Part shown: one piece after another, positions 9,365 to 16,805 of the stretch
Numbering within the stretch: position 1 is the first letter of the stretch
Layout: every line of letters begins with the position of its first letter
The notes under the pieces: model-generated
What the model saw: only the letters and a program-made list of their open reading frames with translations
Told to the model about the DNA's origin: nothing
Databases searched by the model: none
Position numbers and translations under genes: made by a program
Origin: Butyrivibrio sp. VCB2006
Lineage (GTDB): Bacteria > Bacillota > Clostridia > Lachnospirales > Lachnospiraceae
NCBI RefSeq assembly: GCF_000420945.1
Contig: NZ_ATVX01000016.1
Location: forward strand, 29,326 to 93,325
DNA: 64,000 bases
Direction of reading: 5' to 3'

Positions 9365-9973
9365 TTATGCCTGCTTGCTTTCAGCATTATCTTCTTTAGT
9401 TTCTTCCTTGGCTATAAATACATGAGAAGCCACTACATCTGCTGCATTTTGAGGCATCACCAGCTCTTTCTTTTTGCCGGAAACGAGCATAACTCCCACA
9501 GCAATAAGAGCTATAGCAATTACAACACTTGGAATATCATTGATGATCGGATACAGGAAATCCCAGTAATCTCCGGGAATAAAATTGTAAATAATCTCAG
9601 TTGCATAGTCCCAGATTATTGCAAGTCCCATAAGAATAAGGATCACGGCTCCTACAGTTCTTACCTTGGATACAGGAATATTCAAAGCCTTATTGGTATC
9701 AAACTCTTCCCATACATAAACATCCTGAAAGTTTCTAAAGCTCTCATCATCAAGCTTACATAAATTTCTGGCATGGAAGAATCCGTAGAACCAGGCCAGT
9801 GCCACTACAACCATCATGAAATCCAATCCAGTGATTGCCACAAGACCACAAGCCATGAAAAATACAGCCATTATGCTAAAGCCATTTTTCAAAAAGCCCA
9901 TATACATCTCTGATGCTCCCGGCAGAAAAGAAAAAATGAAATTAAAGAAATTATTTCTCTTAGTAGGTTTCAT
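9365..9973 (-). CDS. Multispanning membrane protein of the ECF sigma operon
   Basis: 202 residues with about five hydrophobic segments: two in residues 8-65 (a TM2-like opening with PGASEMYMGFLKNG, then FFMACGLVAITGL and VVVALAWFYGFF), one near 105-122, one near 127-138 and one near 148-163. A charged C-terminal tail rich in Lys and Glu (KKKELVMP to ESKQA) is probably cytoplasmic. The start overlaps the anti-sigma gene by 14 bp, so the proteins are likely made together. The N-terminal Gly/Tyr/Gly pattern resembles small TM2-type proteins, but I cannot name a family. Role unknown; the context suggests envelope sensing or response. Confidence 0.65.
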   Translation of the reverse strand: MKPTKRNNFFNFIFSFLPGASEMYMGFLKNGFSIMAVFFMACGLVAITGLDFMMVVVALAWFYGFFHARNLCKLDDESFRNFQDVYVWEEFDTNKALNIPVSKVRTVGAVILILMGLAIIWDYATEIIYNFIPGDYWDFLYPIINDIPSVVIAIALIAVGVMLVSGKKKELVMPQNAADVVASHVFIAKEETKEDNAESKQA

Positions 9974-10424
9974 AATTTAGCCTCCCTAGTATACTTTTTT
10001 TGATTGATTCAATATTTGTTTTTATTTTCGAATTACCTGCTTCATATAAAGCTTCGTCTCTGGATTTAACATTTCCTGAAGAGATTACTTCTTCTCTCGG
10101 TGCCACGTACGTTTCAGCCAGAACTTCTTCACGATTCGGTGGATTTTCACCGTCTTTGACAAAAGGCACCATCACCATAATAAGTATCGCAGCAGCAATT
10201 GATCCAAAGACCTTAAGACAATAGATACTGTAATCAAGAACATTTCTGTTATCGGGTCTGCTGCCTTTAACAGCCTTAAGTTTTCTTAGTTTTTCAATAT
10301 CTACGATATTTGACATCACGGTATCTTCAAAGTCTTCAGGAGCCTTTATAGGGCCTTCCGCTTCCACACTTGCAATAAGGCTTTCAAGCTCTTTATCTGA
10401 TAAGTATTCGTAGTCCTTACTCAT
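9960..10424 (-). CDS. Probable membrane anti-sigma factor
   Basis: 154 residues overlapping the ECF sigma gene by 4 bp, the usual arrangement for a sigma/anti-sigma pair. Residues 1-73 are charged and probably cytoplasmic (YEYLSDKELESLIASVE, then APEDFEDTVMSNI). One membrane segment spans about 78-97 (GSIAAAILIMVMVPFV). The remaining 55 residues would be extracytoplasmic. The zinc-binding His-X3-Cys-X2-Cys motif of ZAS-type anti-sigma factors is absent, so the call rests on topology and position. The phrase APEDFEDTVM resembles the start of other Clostridia anti-sigma-like membrane proteins. Confidence 0.65.
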   Translation of the reverse strand: MSKDYEYLSDKELESLIASVEAEGPIKAPEDFEDTVMSNIVDIEKLRKLKAVKGSRPDNRNVLDYSIYCLKVFGSIAAAILIMVMVPFVKDGENPPNREEVLAETYVAPREEVISSGNVKSRDEALYEAGNSKIKTNIESIKKSILGRLNYETY

Positions 10425-10942
10425 GCCAGCAGATCCTCCTTTCTTACAGTTTTCCTTAGCATTTCCCTTGCCCTGTAAATTCTTGTTTGTACCGTCTTAA
10501 GCGGCAAGCCTTGCTTTTCTGAAATCTCTTTGGCAGTCATACTATTGATGAAGTAGAGCCTTGCAATTTCTCCATAGCCTTCAGGAAGACTTAAGCATTT
10601 TTCCTCTACCTCATTAAGTACATCCCTTGAAGCAAACATTTCAGGAGGTCCGTCTCTTAAATCCTCCTGTATTGCCAGTTCCTCATCTAGGGCCGGGCTC
10701 GTACGTCTCTCAGCAGCTTTCAGATAATCGATGCATTTGTTACTTGCTATTCTGCAAAGCCATGCCTTTTCTGAAGTGCCATCGAATTCTTCCAGATGTT
10801 CATAGGCAGAAATGAAGGTTTCCTGGGCTATATCTTCCGCGGTAAAATAATCACCAGTCATCTTAAGGCATACAGAGAAAACCAGATTCTTGTATGAACT
10901 CATCAGCTCTATTAACTTGTCCCTAGAATCAGTTTTCCCCAC
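10421..10942 (-). CDS. RNA polymerase ECF sigma factor
   Basis: Directs RNA polymerase to a small regulon. Region 2 is visible in SYKNLVFSVCLKMTG, then FTAEDIAQETFISAYEHL and WLCRIASNKCIDYLK; region 4 is in LPEGYGEIARLYFINSMTAKEISEKQGLPLKTVQTRIYRAREMLRK, a helix-turn-helix ending. I chose the GTG at 10942 (173 residues) because AGAGGT lies 11 bases upstream and the protein then begins just before region 2. A longer frame from a GTG at 10978 has no good ribosome-binding site. It is first in an operon with a membrane anti-sigma factor and two membrane proteins, which suggests control by an envelope signal. Confidence 0.9.
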   Translation of the reverse strand: MGKTDSRDKLIELMSSYKNLVFSVCLKMTGDYFTAEDIAQETFISAYEHLEEFDGTSEKAWLCRIASNKCIDYLKAAERRTSPALDEELAIQEDLRDGPPEMFASRDVLNEVEEKCLSLPEGYGEIARLYFINSMTAKEISEKQGLPLKTVQTRIYRAREMLRKTVRKEDLLA

Positions 10943-11025
10943 TTTGTACTTTACCTCTGTCAAAAGATATGGCGCCACCTGGATTTCTTTTGCATGGACA
11001 ATTATTTCTTGCCCCCTTCATTAGA

Positions 11026-11054
11026 TATAACGAGACAGAAAACAAAAAGTCTTC
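11026..11054 (-). promoter_or_regulatory. Candidate ECF-type promoter of the sigma operon
   Basis: On the minus strand GAAGACTTTTTG (11043-11054) precedes CTCGTTATA (11026-11034), about 85 bp before the sigma gene start. The -35/-10 shape resembles ECF promoters and would mean autoregulation. The match is by eye only. Confidence 0.35.
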
Positions 11055-11217
11055 AAAAATTTTTAAAGAATTAAAATTATTAGATTCCTTCTATATTATT
11101 GCATGATTTTGCGCACAAAATGTTTATAAATTCAATATTTACTGATAAAATATATAAGCATGAATTAACAAATATGTGCACATCATAAATACAGGACAGG
11201 AAGGAAAACCACTAATC

Positions 11218-11871
11218 ATGCCATACTTAGGAATTGTCGGAAGCATAACCACTATCGAGCTTATTTTTGCAGCAGTACTATTAAAAAGATATCTCCGCAC
11301 TAAAAGGCCTCTTACACTTTGCGTTCTTCTTATATGCATCGGCCTTTTCATCGACGCTTTCTTTATAACTATTGGCGGTCCGGCCGGCGGTTTACCGGAT
11401 TATATTGGCACATTTCGTTTTATGGCGCATGGACTTTTGGTTCCAATACTTATCCCTGTTTGCGGATACGGCCTTAAGTGCAAGCCTCTTACAATGAAGA
11501 TTTTATGGGCCATTACAGCAGTTATCAGTATCTTAGGTCTTTCACACGCTTTTGCAATCCAGCTTGAAACAGTTAATTTTGAAGGAATTATTCGTCATAC
11601 AATGGGAAGTGCAACTCCTATGTGGGCTATGATAGTCAGTTATCTGTTGTCATTTGGAACCGTTATTCCTCTTATTATTTCAGGTATAGTTATTTGGAAA
11701 AAACAGAAGAATCCATTTCTTTTCTTATCTGGCATTCTGATGTTTTTCTTTGCAGGCCTTGGTCCTGCCATTGGTAAGATGGACCTTCTCTTTATTTTTA
11801 GCATGTTCGGAGAAGTCCTGATGATTGTCTTCGCTCTTCTTTATATTATTAAGGATGAGAAGTCCTTGTAA
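11218..11871 (+). CDS. Integral membrane protein with about seven segments, unknown function
   Basis: 217 residues from the ATG at 11218, which has AGGAAGGA 12 bases upstream. A longer frame from a GTG at 11176 lacks a ribosome-binding site. Hydrophobic segments follow one another from YLGIVGSITTIELIFAAVLL through LCVLLICIGLFIDAFFITIGG, the Pro-rich LLVPILIPVCGYGL, two central helices and two at the C-terminus (FLFLSGILMFFFAGLG, FSMFGEVLMIVFALLYI). A short, charged C-terminus (KDEKSL) is likely cytoplasmic. No binding or catalytic motif is recognised. It is monocistronic, closed by a strong hairpin at 11911. Function not assigned. Confidence 0.65.
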   Translation: MPYLGIVGSITTIELIFAAVLLKRYLRTKRPLTLCVLLICIGLFIDAFFITIGGPAGGLPDYIGTFRFMAHGLLVPILIPVCGYGLKCKPLTMKILWAITAVISILGLSHAFAIQLETVNFEGIIRHTMGSATPMWAMIVSYLLSFGTVIPLIISGIVIWKKQKNPFLFLSGILMFFFAGLGPAIGKMDLLFIFSMFGEVLMIVFALLYIIKDEKSL

Positions 11872-11910
11872 TTTTCACCAAATTGAAAGCCCAAAGTTTA
11901 TCTAGTTTTT

Positions 11911-11936
11911 CGGCCGTGTAAGCGTTTACATGGCCG
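11911..11936 (+). terminator. Intrinsic terminator enclosing a cre-like palindrome
   Basis: CGGCC at 11911 and GGCCG at 11936 close a 26-bp near-perfect palindrome followed by TTTTTG, 40 bp after the membrane protein gene stop. Its centre, TGTAAGCGTTTACA (11917-11930), also matches the CcpA cre consensus, and it lies 84 bp before the pectate lyase start. Confidence 0.7.
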
Positions 11937-12013
11937 TTTTTGCTGTGCTATGATTTTCACATGTTTAGCTTGGGGAGGCAAAAACAGCAAACAAAAATGG
12001 GAGGACTTAAGGT

Positions 12014-13576
12014 ATGTTACACAAATGGCTAAAAAAGGTTGTTATGGCTATAGCTACAGTTTCTGTCGTTGCTACAGCTACAGCCGCAGCAGCTTCTGCT
12101 ACTACAATCCAGGCAGAGGCCGCATCTACTATCATCTCTGACGGATGGTATTACATCAAGAACATCAACAGCCAGATGTATCTTGACGTAGCTAATGCTT
12201 CAGATTCAGACGGAGCAAATGTTCAGCAGTGGACAGGAAATGGAAATGCCTGTCAGAAATGGTATGTAACAAATTTAGGTAGTAATTACATCACTCTTAA
12301 GAGTGGAATGGCCGGTGGTCGTATGCTTGATGTAAATGGGGGCAAGTCAGCAAACGGCACAAATATCCAGATCTGGCCAGCAAACGGTAAAGATTCTCAG
12401 ATTTTCAAAGTATCCAAGAAAAAAGACGGAATTGTATGTCTTAAGACAAAGTGCAGTTCCAGCAAACAGGCTATTGATGTTAATGGCAGTTCCAAGTCTG
12501 CAGGGGGAAACATCATAACCAATAAATCTAACAGTTCATCAACAAGCCAGCAGTTCAAATTTGAATCCTGCTCAAATGATTCCGGATCAGGATCAGGCTC
12601 TGGCTCTGGTTCCGGTTCAGGATCAGGTTCTGGCTCTGGCTCAGGTTCATCCAATACACCAAGCGGAAGCACCATCACTGTTAAAAATGGCGGCACATCT
12701 CTTTCTTCTGCCATCAGCAGTGCTAAATCAGGCACCACCATCGTAATCGATGGCACAGTTAAGAGCGGTGCAGTAAAGCTTCCAAGCGGTGTTCATATCT
12801 CCGGCAAGAACAACGCGACCATCGACTTCTCTTCCACCAGCGGAAGCACAGGAAGAGGTATTACAATTTCAGGAAGCGGCAGCACAATTCAGAACATCAC
12901 AGTCAAGAACGCTGCTGATAACGGTATCTTTGTAGACGGAAGCAACAACACTTTCAGAAATGTAACCTGCTGTTACAACAAGGACGCCGGTTTCCAGATC
13001 AGCAACGGTGGTTCCAATAACAAATTCTACGACTGCTACTCACATCACAATGCAGACCCTAAGGGCGAAAATGCTGATGGATTTGCCTGCAAGCTTCACT
13101 CCGGTGAAGGCAACTACTTTGAGGGATGCGTAGCTGAGTATAACAGTGATGATGGTTGGGATCTCTATGCAGCTCACGGCGCAGTTACTTTCAAAAACTG
13201 CAAGGCCAACTATAACGGCTACTGTGACGGAATCTATGGTGACGGAAATGGCTTTAAGCTCGGCGGTGTAGATAACAAGACACCGGGTGTTGCAGCTCAC
13301 ATTGATCCTCTTAACCATGTTCTTGAAGGCTGCAGTGCAGTTGGTAACTATGCATCAGGCTTTGATCGCAACAACCAGAGCGGAGTTGTAACCATGAAGA
13401 AGTGTACAGCTGACGGCAACAAGAAGTACAACTACAACTGGCCCAAGGAAGGAACTCCTTCTGCTCTTGGCAAAAAAGTAACCTTTGGAACAGCTATCAT
13501 TCAGGATTGCACATCCAAAAACGGTAAGAACAACTTAAAAGGCGCTACATTAAAGGGAACCTGCGTAGGTTTCTAA
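12014..13576 (+). CDS. Secreted pectate lyase-like protein: ricin-type lectin plus PL9-like beta-helix
   Basis: GGGAGG precedes the ATG. Residues 1-37 are a signal peptide ending AEA. About 40-185 is a ricin-B (CBM13) lectin with QQW and QIW motifs. A 22-residue Gly-Ser linker follows (about 192-214). Residues 220-520 form a right-handed parallel beta-helix of the kind seen in PL9 polygalacturonate lyases. Residues corresponding to the PL9 calcium site can be placed at Asp355 (NADGF), Asp379, Asp380 and Asp383 (SDDGWD), and the catalytic lysine at Lys415 (NGFKLGG). It should bind and cleave pectin outside the cell by beta-elimination. The lectin at the N-terminus probably holds it on plant cell wall. 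No surface anchor is seen, so it is likely released. Confidence 0.85.
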   Translation: MLHKWLKKVVMAIATVSVVATATAAAASATTIQAEAASTIISDGWYYIKNINSQMYLDVANASDSDGANVQQWTGNGNACQKWYVTNLGSNYITLKSGMAGGRMLDVNGGKSANGTNIQIWPANGKDSQIFKVSKKKDGIVCLKTKCSSSKQAIDVNGSSKSAGGNIITNKSNSSSTSQQFKFESCSNDSGSGSGSGSGSGSGSGSGSGSGSSNTPSGSTITVKNGGTSLSSAISSAKSGTTIVIDGTVKSGAVKLPSGVHISGKNNATIDFSSTSGSTGRGITISGSGSTIQNITVKNAADNGIFVDGSNNTFRNVTCCYNKDAGFQISNGGSNNKFYDCYSHHNADPKGENADGFACKLHSGEGNYFEGCVAEYNSDDGWDLYAAHGAVTFKNCKANYNGYCDGIYGDGNGFKLGGVDNKTPGVAAHIDPLNHVLEGCSAVGNYASGFDRNNQSGVVTMKKCTADGNKKYNYNWPKEGTPSALGKKVTFGTAIIQDCTSKNGKNNLKGATLKGTCVGF

Positions 13577-13611
13577 TATAATTAATTGACTCCTTAGGCA
13601 AAGACAAAAAC

Positions 13612-13639
13612 AGGGTGGACAGCAATTACTGTCCACCCT
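13612..13639. terminator. Bidirectional terminator between the pectate lyase and TIR genes
   Basis: AGGGTGGACAG (13612-13622) pairs perfectly with CTGTCCACCCT (13629-13639) around CAATTA. T-rich tails follow on both strands (TTATTTAT on plus, GTTTTTGTC on minus), so it can end both convergent transcripts. Confidence 0.85.
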
Positions 13640-13659
13640 TTATTTATGCCTAAATGTGC

Positions 13660-16600
13660 TTATTGTAATCCGTAAGTCACCTTCAGTTCTTCGCTGATTT
13701 CCTGCCCCTTAAGCATGTCTTTTCCCTTCTGAATAAGCTCATCAACAGTGTACTGCTTAAAATACCCCACCTTGGAAGTGCTATCCACAGTGTGGGTATA
13801 CACCAGGAAGGAATCCGAATTCTCATGATATCCCAGAGCAGTTAACAGGTATGTGATCATAGTCCAGTTATCCAGATCAACAATATTAAGGATTGGTCCC
13901 ATTTGAACAAATAACTGGTTTCTGCCCTCATTATACTTGAACTCAGCCGTCTTGTAGCCTGAATTGTAGGTAAGCTCTAATTTACTGATATATTCACCTG
14001 TTTCCAAGTTATATCTGTACAGGTATCCGTCTCCGTATACAACCATCAGCTCTTTTACTGCATTTTTTCCCTGAGGGGTATATATGTTCATACCGTAAAC
14101 GTCAAGCTCAGGGCAAATAATCTTGGTCAGCTCATTACCCTCAAGGTCCATAACCTGAATAGACTGATCATCTGTAACTATTAAGCGATTATTGTTAGCA
14201 TCAATCTCTACACAGCTTGTCTCTCCCCAGTTTGCTGAATGAACAATATCTGTGGTCTTCTTAGTCTTAAGATCTATGAGCTGGTCTTTGTCTCTTAGAG
14301 CGACATACATCACGTCAAGCTGCTGATTATATTCCCACATATCGACCCTATCTGTGTCATATGTGGTATCTCTGCCTGTAGCAAGATCTCTTACCTTGAA
14401 TCCCATACGGGAATAATTTTCGTTAAATTGGTAATAAAGTTTACCGCCGCAGTAAAATGGATCAAGACTTGTTACAGAATTGTCCTTATCTATGATCTGC
14501 GCTTTTAATTCCAAGGTTCTTGCATCAACTTCAAAGAGTCTTAAAACCTGGTCCTTTTTGTAGGTGATTCTGGCTACGCCATCCTCAAAGCCCGCAAGAT
14601 TATACATGTAATAATCCTCGGCATCTCCCAGCTCTTTTTCTCCAAGGCACTCCTTTGAAGCGGCATCAAAGAAAGCTATCTTGACAACGGTGCCATCGGG
14701 AGATCGTCCAATAACTGCCATCAAATCCCCATCAATCAGATAATCATCTGACAGGATAACCTTGAACTCAGAACTATTCGTAAATTCCTTGTAAGCATCA
14801 TCACGAACTTTGGCCTCGTAAAAAATAATACTGTTACTGTATTCTGTTTTGACAAATGCTCCATGTCCAAACGCAATATCCTCAATATCCCGGACAAAGG
14901 TAGATGTCATGGCAATGGTATCATCGTCTATTGAGGAAACAGCTCCCATCTTACCACTGACAGTTACAAAGCTTGGATCCTCGTCGCCCTCTACATAGGC
15001 AACACCAACAATAGATTCTCCCACATTATATTCATGCAAGAGCTCGCCAGTATCTTTGTCCCAAATACAAATCATATTTCCTGTACAAAACCATACTGCA
15101 TTTGACTTAGGAAGATCGTAAAGTCTAGTACCATAGGAAATAGAGTTGTAATCCATTTCTGATGCCCACTTAACTGTATAGTTATGTGCATCGATGCAGT
15201 ACAACACTTCATGGCACTTGGTTAGAACATCCATGGAATAGTATCCGTAGCTTCCATAACCCTCAGAGGTATCAATAGCTATTATGATGTTGCCATCATC
15301 CAAATAAACCACCTTATCCAGGAAGTCATCCTCATCCATCATGCCAAGCTCTACAAGGTCATCATAGGCAGTTGTGCCTGTCTCCATGTCATAAAAGAAA
15401 AGAATCGAATTATTATTACTATCGTTTTTGCCCTTAAAAATAATAGTTTTCTCATCAGGTGATAGCACAAAGCCTGAAAAAGATGCGCTTTCGTAATAAG
15501 GATCTGCAGGAGTAGAAACGTATTTTCTTATAGTTGAGCCATCCTCAGGATCAAGCTTATATAATCCATTACAGTAGGTGCCGATCAAAACGGAGCCATC
15601 CTTCATAACTACCGGCTTTTCAGTGATGTTGTAGAATAATTCATCACCTTCGGCAAGACTTTCTCTTTCCCATTTAATCGTTCCATTCAATACGTCTACG
15701 GCCTGCATATATTCGCTGCTGCAGATAAGAAGCACATCCGGTGCAATGTATCCATAGTACTTAACTTCCTTGTCTACAGAACTATACTCATACAAAAGCT
15801 CATGGGTCTCACGATTCCACACCTTAAGATTCTTGGATCTGTCCAATGCCGTAAATGAGCAACCGTCCTTGTCAATTTCATAATTATGAACAGTATCCGG
15901 CATGGTGTAATTCCAGGTAGCAGTAATATTTCCGCCGGTTTCAACTTTGTAGGCCATGGTGGCATTACTTATAGCACTCACCGCCTCCGGAACTACTGGT
16001 CTGTCAGGGTTATCTTCGCTAGGCAAAGCCGCAAGAGCCAGTTGCAAGGCGTCAATTCTCTTATCGTCAGATAGATACTGACTGGAAGCATTAGCCAGAT
16101 ACTTAGACTGACTGATAAGTGACTGTCTGTAATTTTCATTAATCCTTGCATTGCTGTAGAGCATGTATGCGCCAAAGCCCACAGCAAGGGCCATAGCTCC
16201 TGAAAAGATCGCAGTAAGTCTTTTCATCTTGTACTGACGCTGTCTGTTCATAAGTTCATTATAGGAACAGCCAATAAGTGTTGCCGCAAGTCTTGGGAGC
16301 TCTACACTCTTTGCTTCTCTTCTTGGAAGACGGTAGTCACAGGAAAGGGGCTCAACCGGTGTAAGTACCGTTTCAAGTTCGCCCTTTTCATTGTATTTCT
16401 GTTCTTCCCTGTTCTGCAGTATCTGCGGAATAACATCGTGGGGCTCACCATCTACAAGAACTGTAAGTACATTTTCCTGTGGATGGTTTTGTAAAAAGAG
16501 CTTTATCTCTCTTTCAACCCATGTTGACAGGTGAGTATTAGTGGAACACAAAACGATCAGATAATCTGAGTTGTAAAGTGCTTCCTCTATAGTATTACTA

Positions 16601-16785
16601 AGGTCACTGGTGATAGGAAGCTCGTCCTTATCCCTGAATATCCTCTCAATCTTTTTAAAGCCTGTCTTTTTCTGAATTTTCCCCGGGATATGATAGTGCT
16701 CAAGATCCCACTCAATTGCAGCCGCTACTTTATTGTCCAGCTCTGCATGTTTGTACGAAATAAATGCATTATAATGTAAACCCAT
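13660..16785 (-). CDS. Transmembrane TIR-domain receptor-like protein with propeller ectodomain (TIR copy 1)
   Basis: 1041 residues. Residues 1-120 are a TIR domain: YNAFISYKH (strand A), RDKDELP, DYLIVLCST and the helix STWVEREI, where Glu93 aligns with the NAD-cleaving glutamate of TIR enzymes such as SARM1. A basic stretch (RQRQYKMKR) leads into one membrane segment at about 190-210, predicting TIR inside and the rest outside. A helix with DALQLALAALPSE (about 245-255), seen in many TIR or STAND WD40 proteins, links to roughly 700 residues of WD40/PQQ-like propeller (NLKVWNRETHELL, GLYKLDPEDGS, MICIWDKDTGELL). The last 30 residues (YTVDELIQKGKDMLKG to YGLQ) match its paralogue. It is last in an apparent operon with the second TIR, Hsp70 and J-protein genes. 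NADase or signalling activity is inferred. Confidence 0.85.
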   Translation of the reverse strand: MGLHYNAFISYKHAELDNKVAAAIEWDLEHYHIPGKIQKKTGFKKIERIFRDKDELPITSDLSNTIEEALYNSDYLIVLCSTNTHLSTWVEREIKLFLQNHPQENVLTVLVDGEPHDVIPQILQNREEQKYNEKGELETVLTPVEPLSCDYRLPRREAKSVELPRLAATLIGCSYNELMNRQRQYKMKRLTAIFSGAMALAVGFGAYMLYSNARINENYRQSLISQSKYLANASSQYLSDDKRIDALQLALAALPSEDNPDRPVVPEAVSAISNATMAYKVETGGNITATWNYTMPDTVHNYEIDKDGCSFTALDRSKNLKVWNRETHELLYEYSSVDKEVKYYGYIAPDVLLICSSEYMQAVDVLNGTIKWERESLAEGDELFYNITEKPVVMKDGSVLIGTYCNGLYKLDPEDGSTIRKYVSTPADPYYESASFSGFVLSPDEKTIIFKGKNDSNNNSILFFYDMETGTTAYDDLVELGMMDEDDFLDKVVYLDDGNIIIAIDTSEGYGSYGYYSMDVLTKCHEVLYCIDAHNYTVKWASEMDYNSISYGTRLYDLPKSNAVWFCTGNMICIWDKDTGELLHEYNVGESIVGVAYVEGDEDPSFVTVSGKMGAVSSIDDDTIAMTSTFVRDIEDIAFGHGAFVKTEYSNSIIFYEAKVRDDAYKEFTNSSEFKVILSDDYLIDGDLMAVIGRSPDGTVVKIAFFDAASKECLGEKELGDAEDYYMYNLAGFEDGVARITYKKDQVLRLFEVDARTLELKAQIIDKDNSVTSLDPFYCGGKLYYQFNENYSRMGFKVRDLATGRDTTYDTDRVDMWEYNQQLDVMYVALRDKDQLIDLKTKKTTDIVHSANWGETSCVEIDANNNRLIVTDDQSIQVMDLEGNELTKIICPELDVYGMNIYTPQGKNAVKELMVVYGDGYLYRYNLETGEYISKLELTYNSGYKTAEFKYNEGRNQLFVQMGPILNIVDLDNWTMITYLLTALGYHENSDSFLVYTHTVDSTSKVGYFKQYTVDELIQKGKDMLKGQEISEELKVTYGLQ

Positions 16786-16805
16786 TTTCCCTATAATCCT
16801 TCTAA

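Noticed and set aside
12397..12756. A minus-strand frame rich in Pro-Glu pairs
   Set aside because: It is the antisense of the Gly-Ser linker of the pectate lyase and has no independent support.
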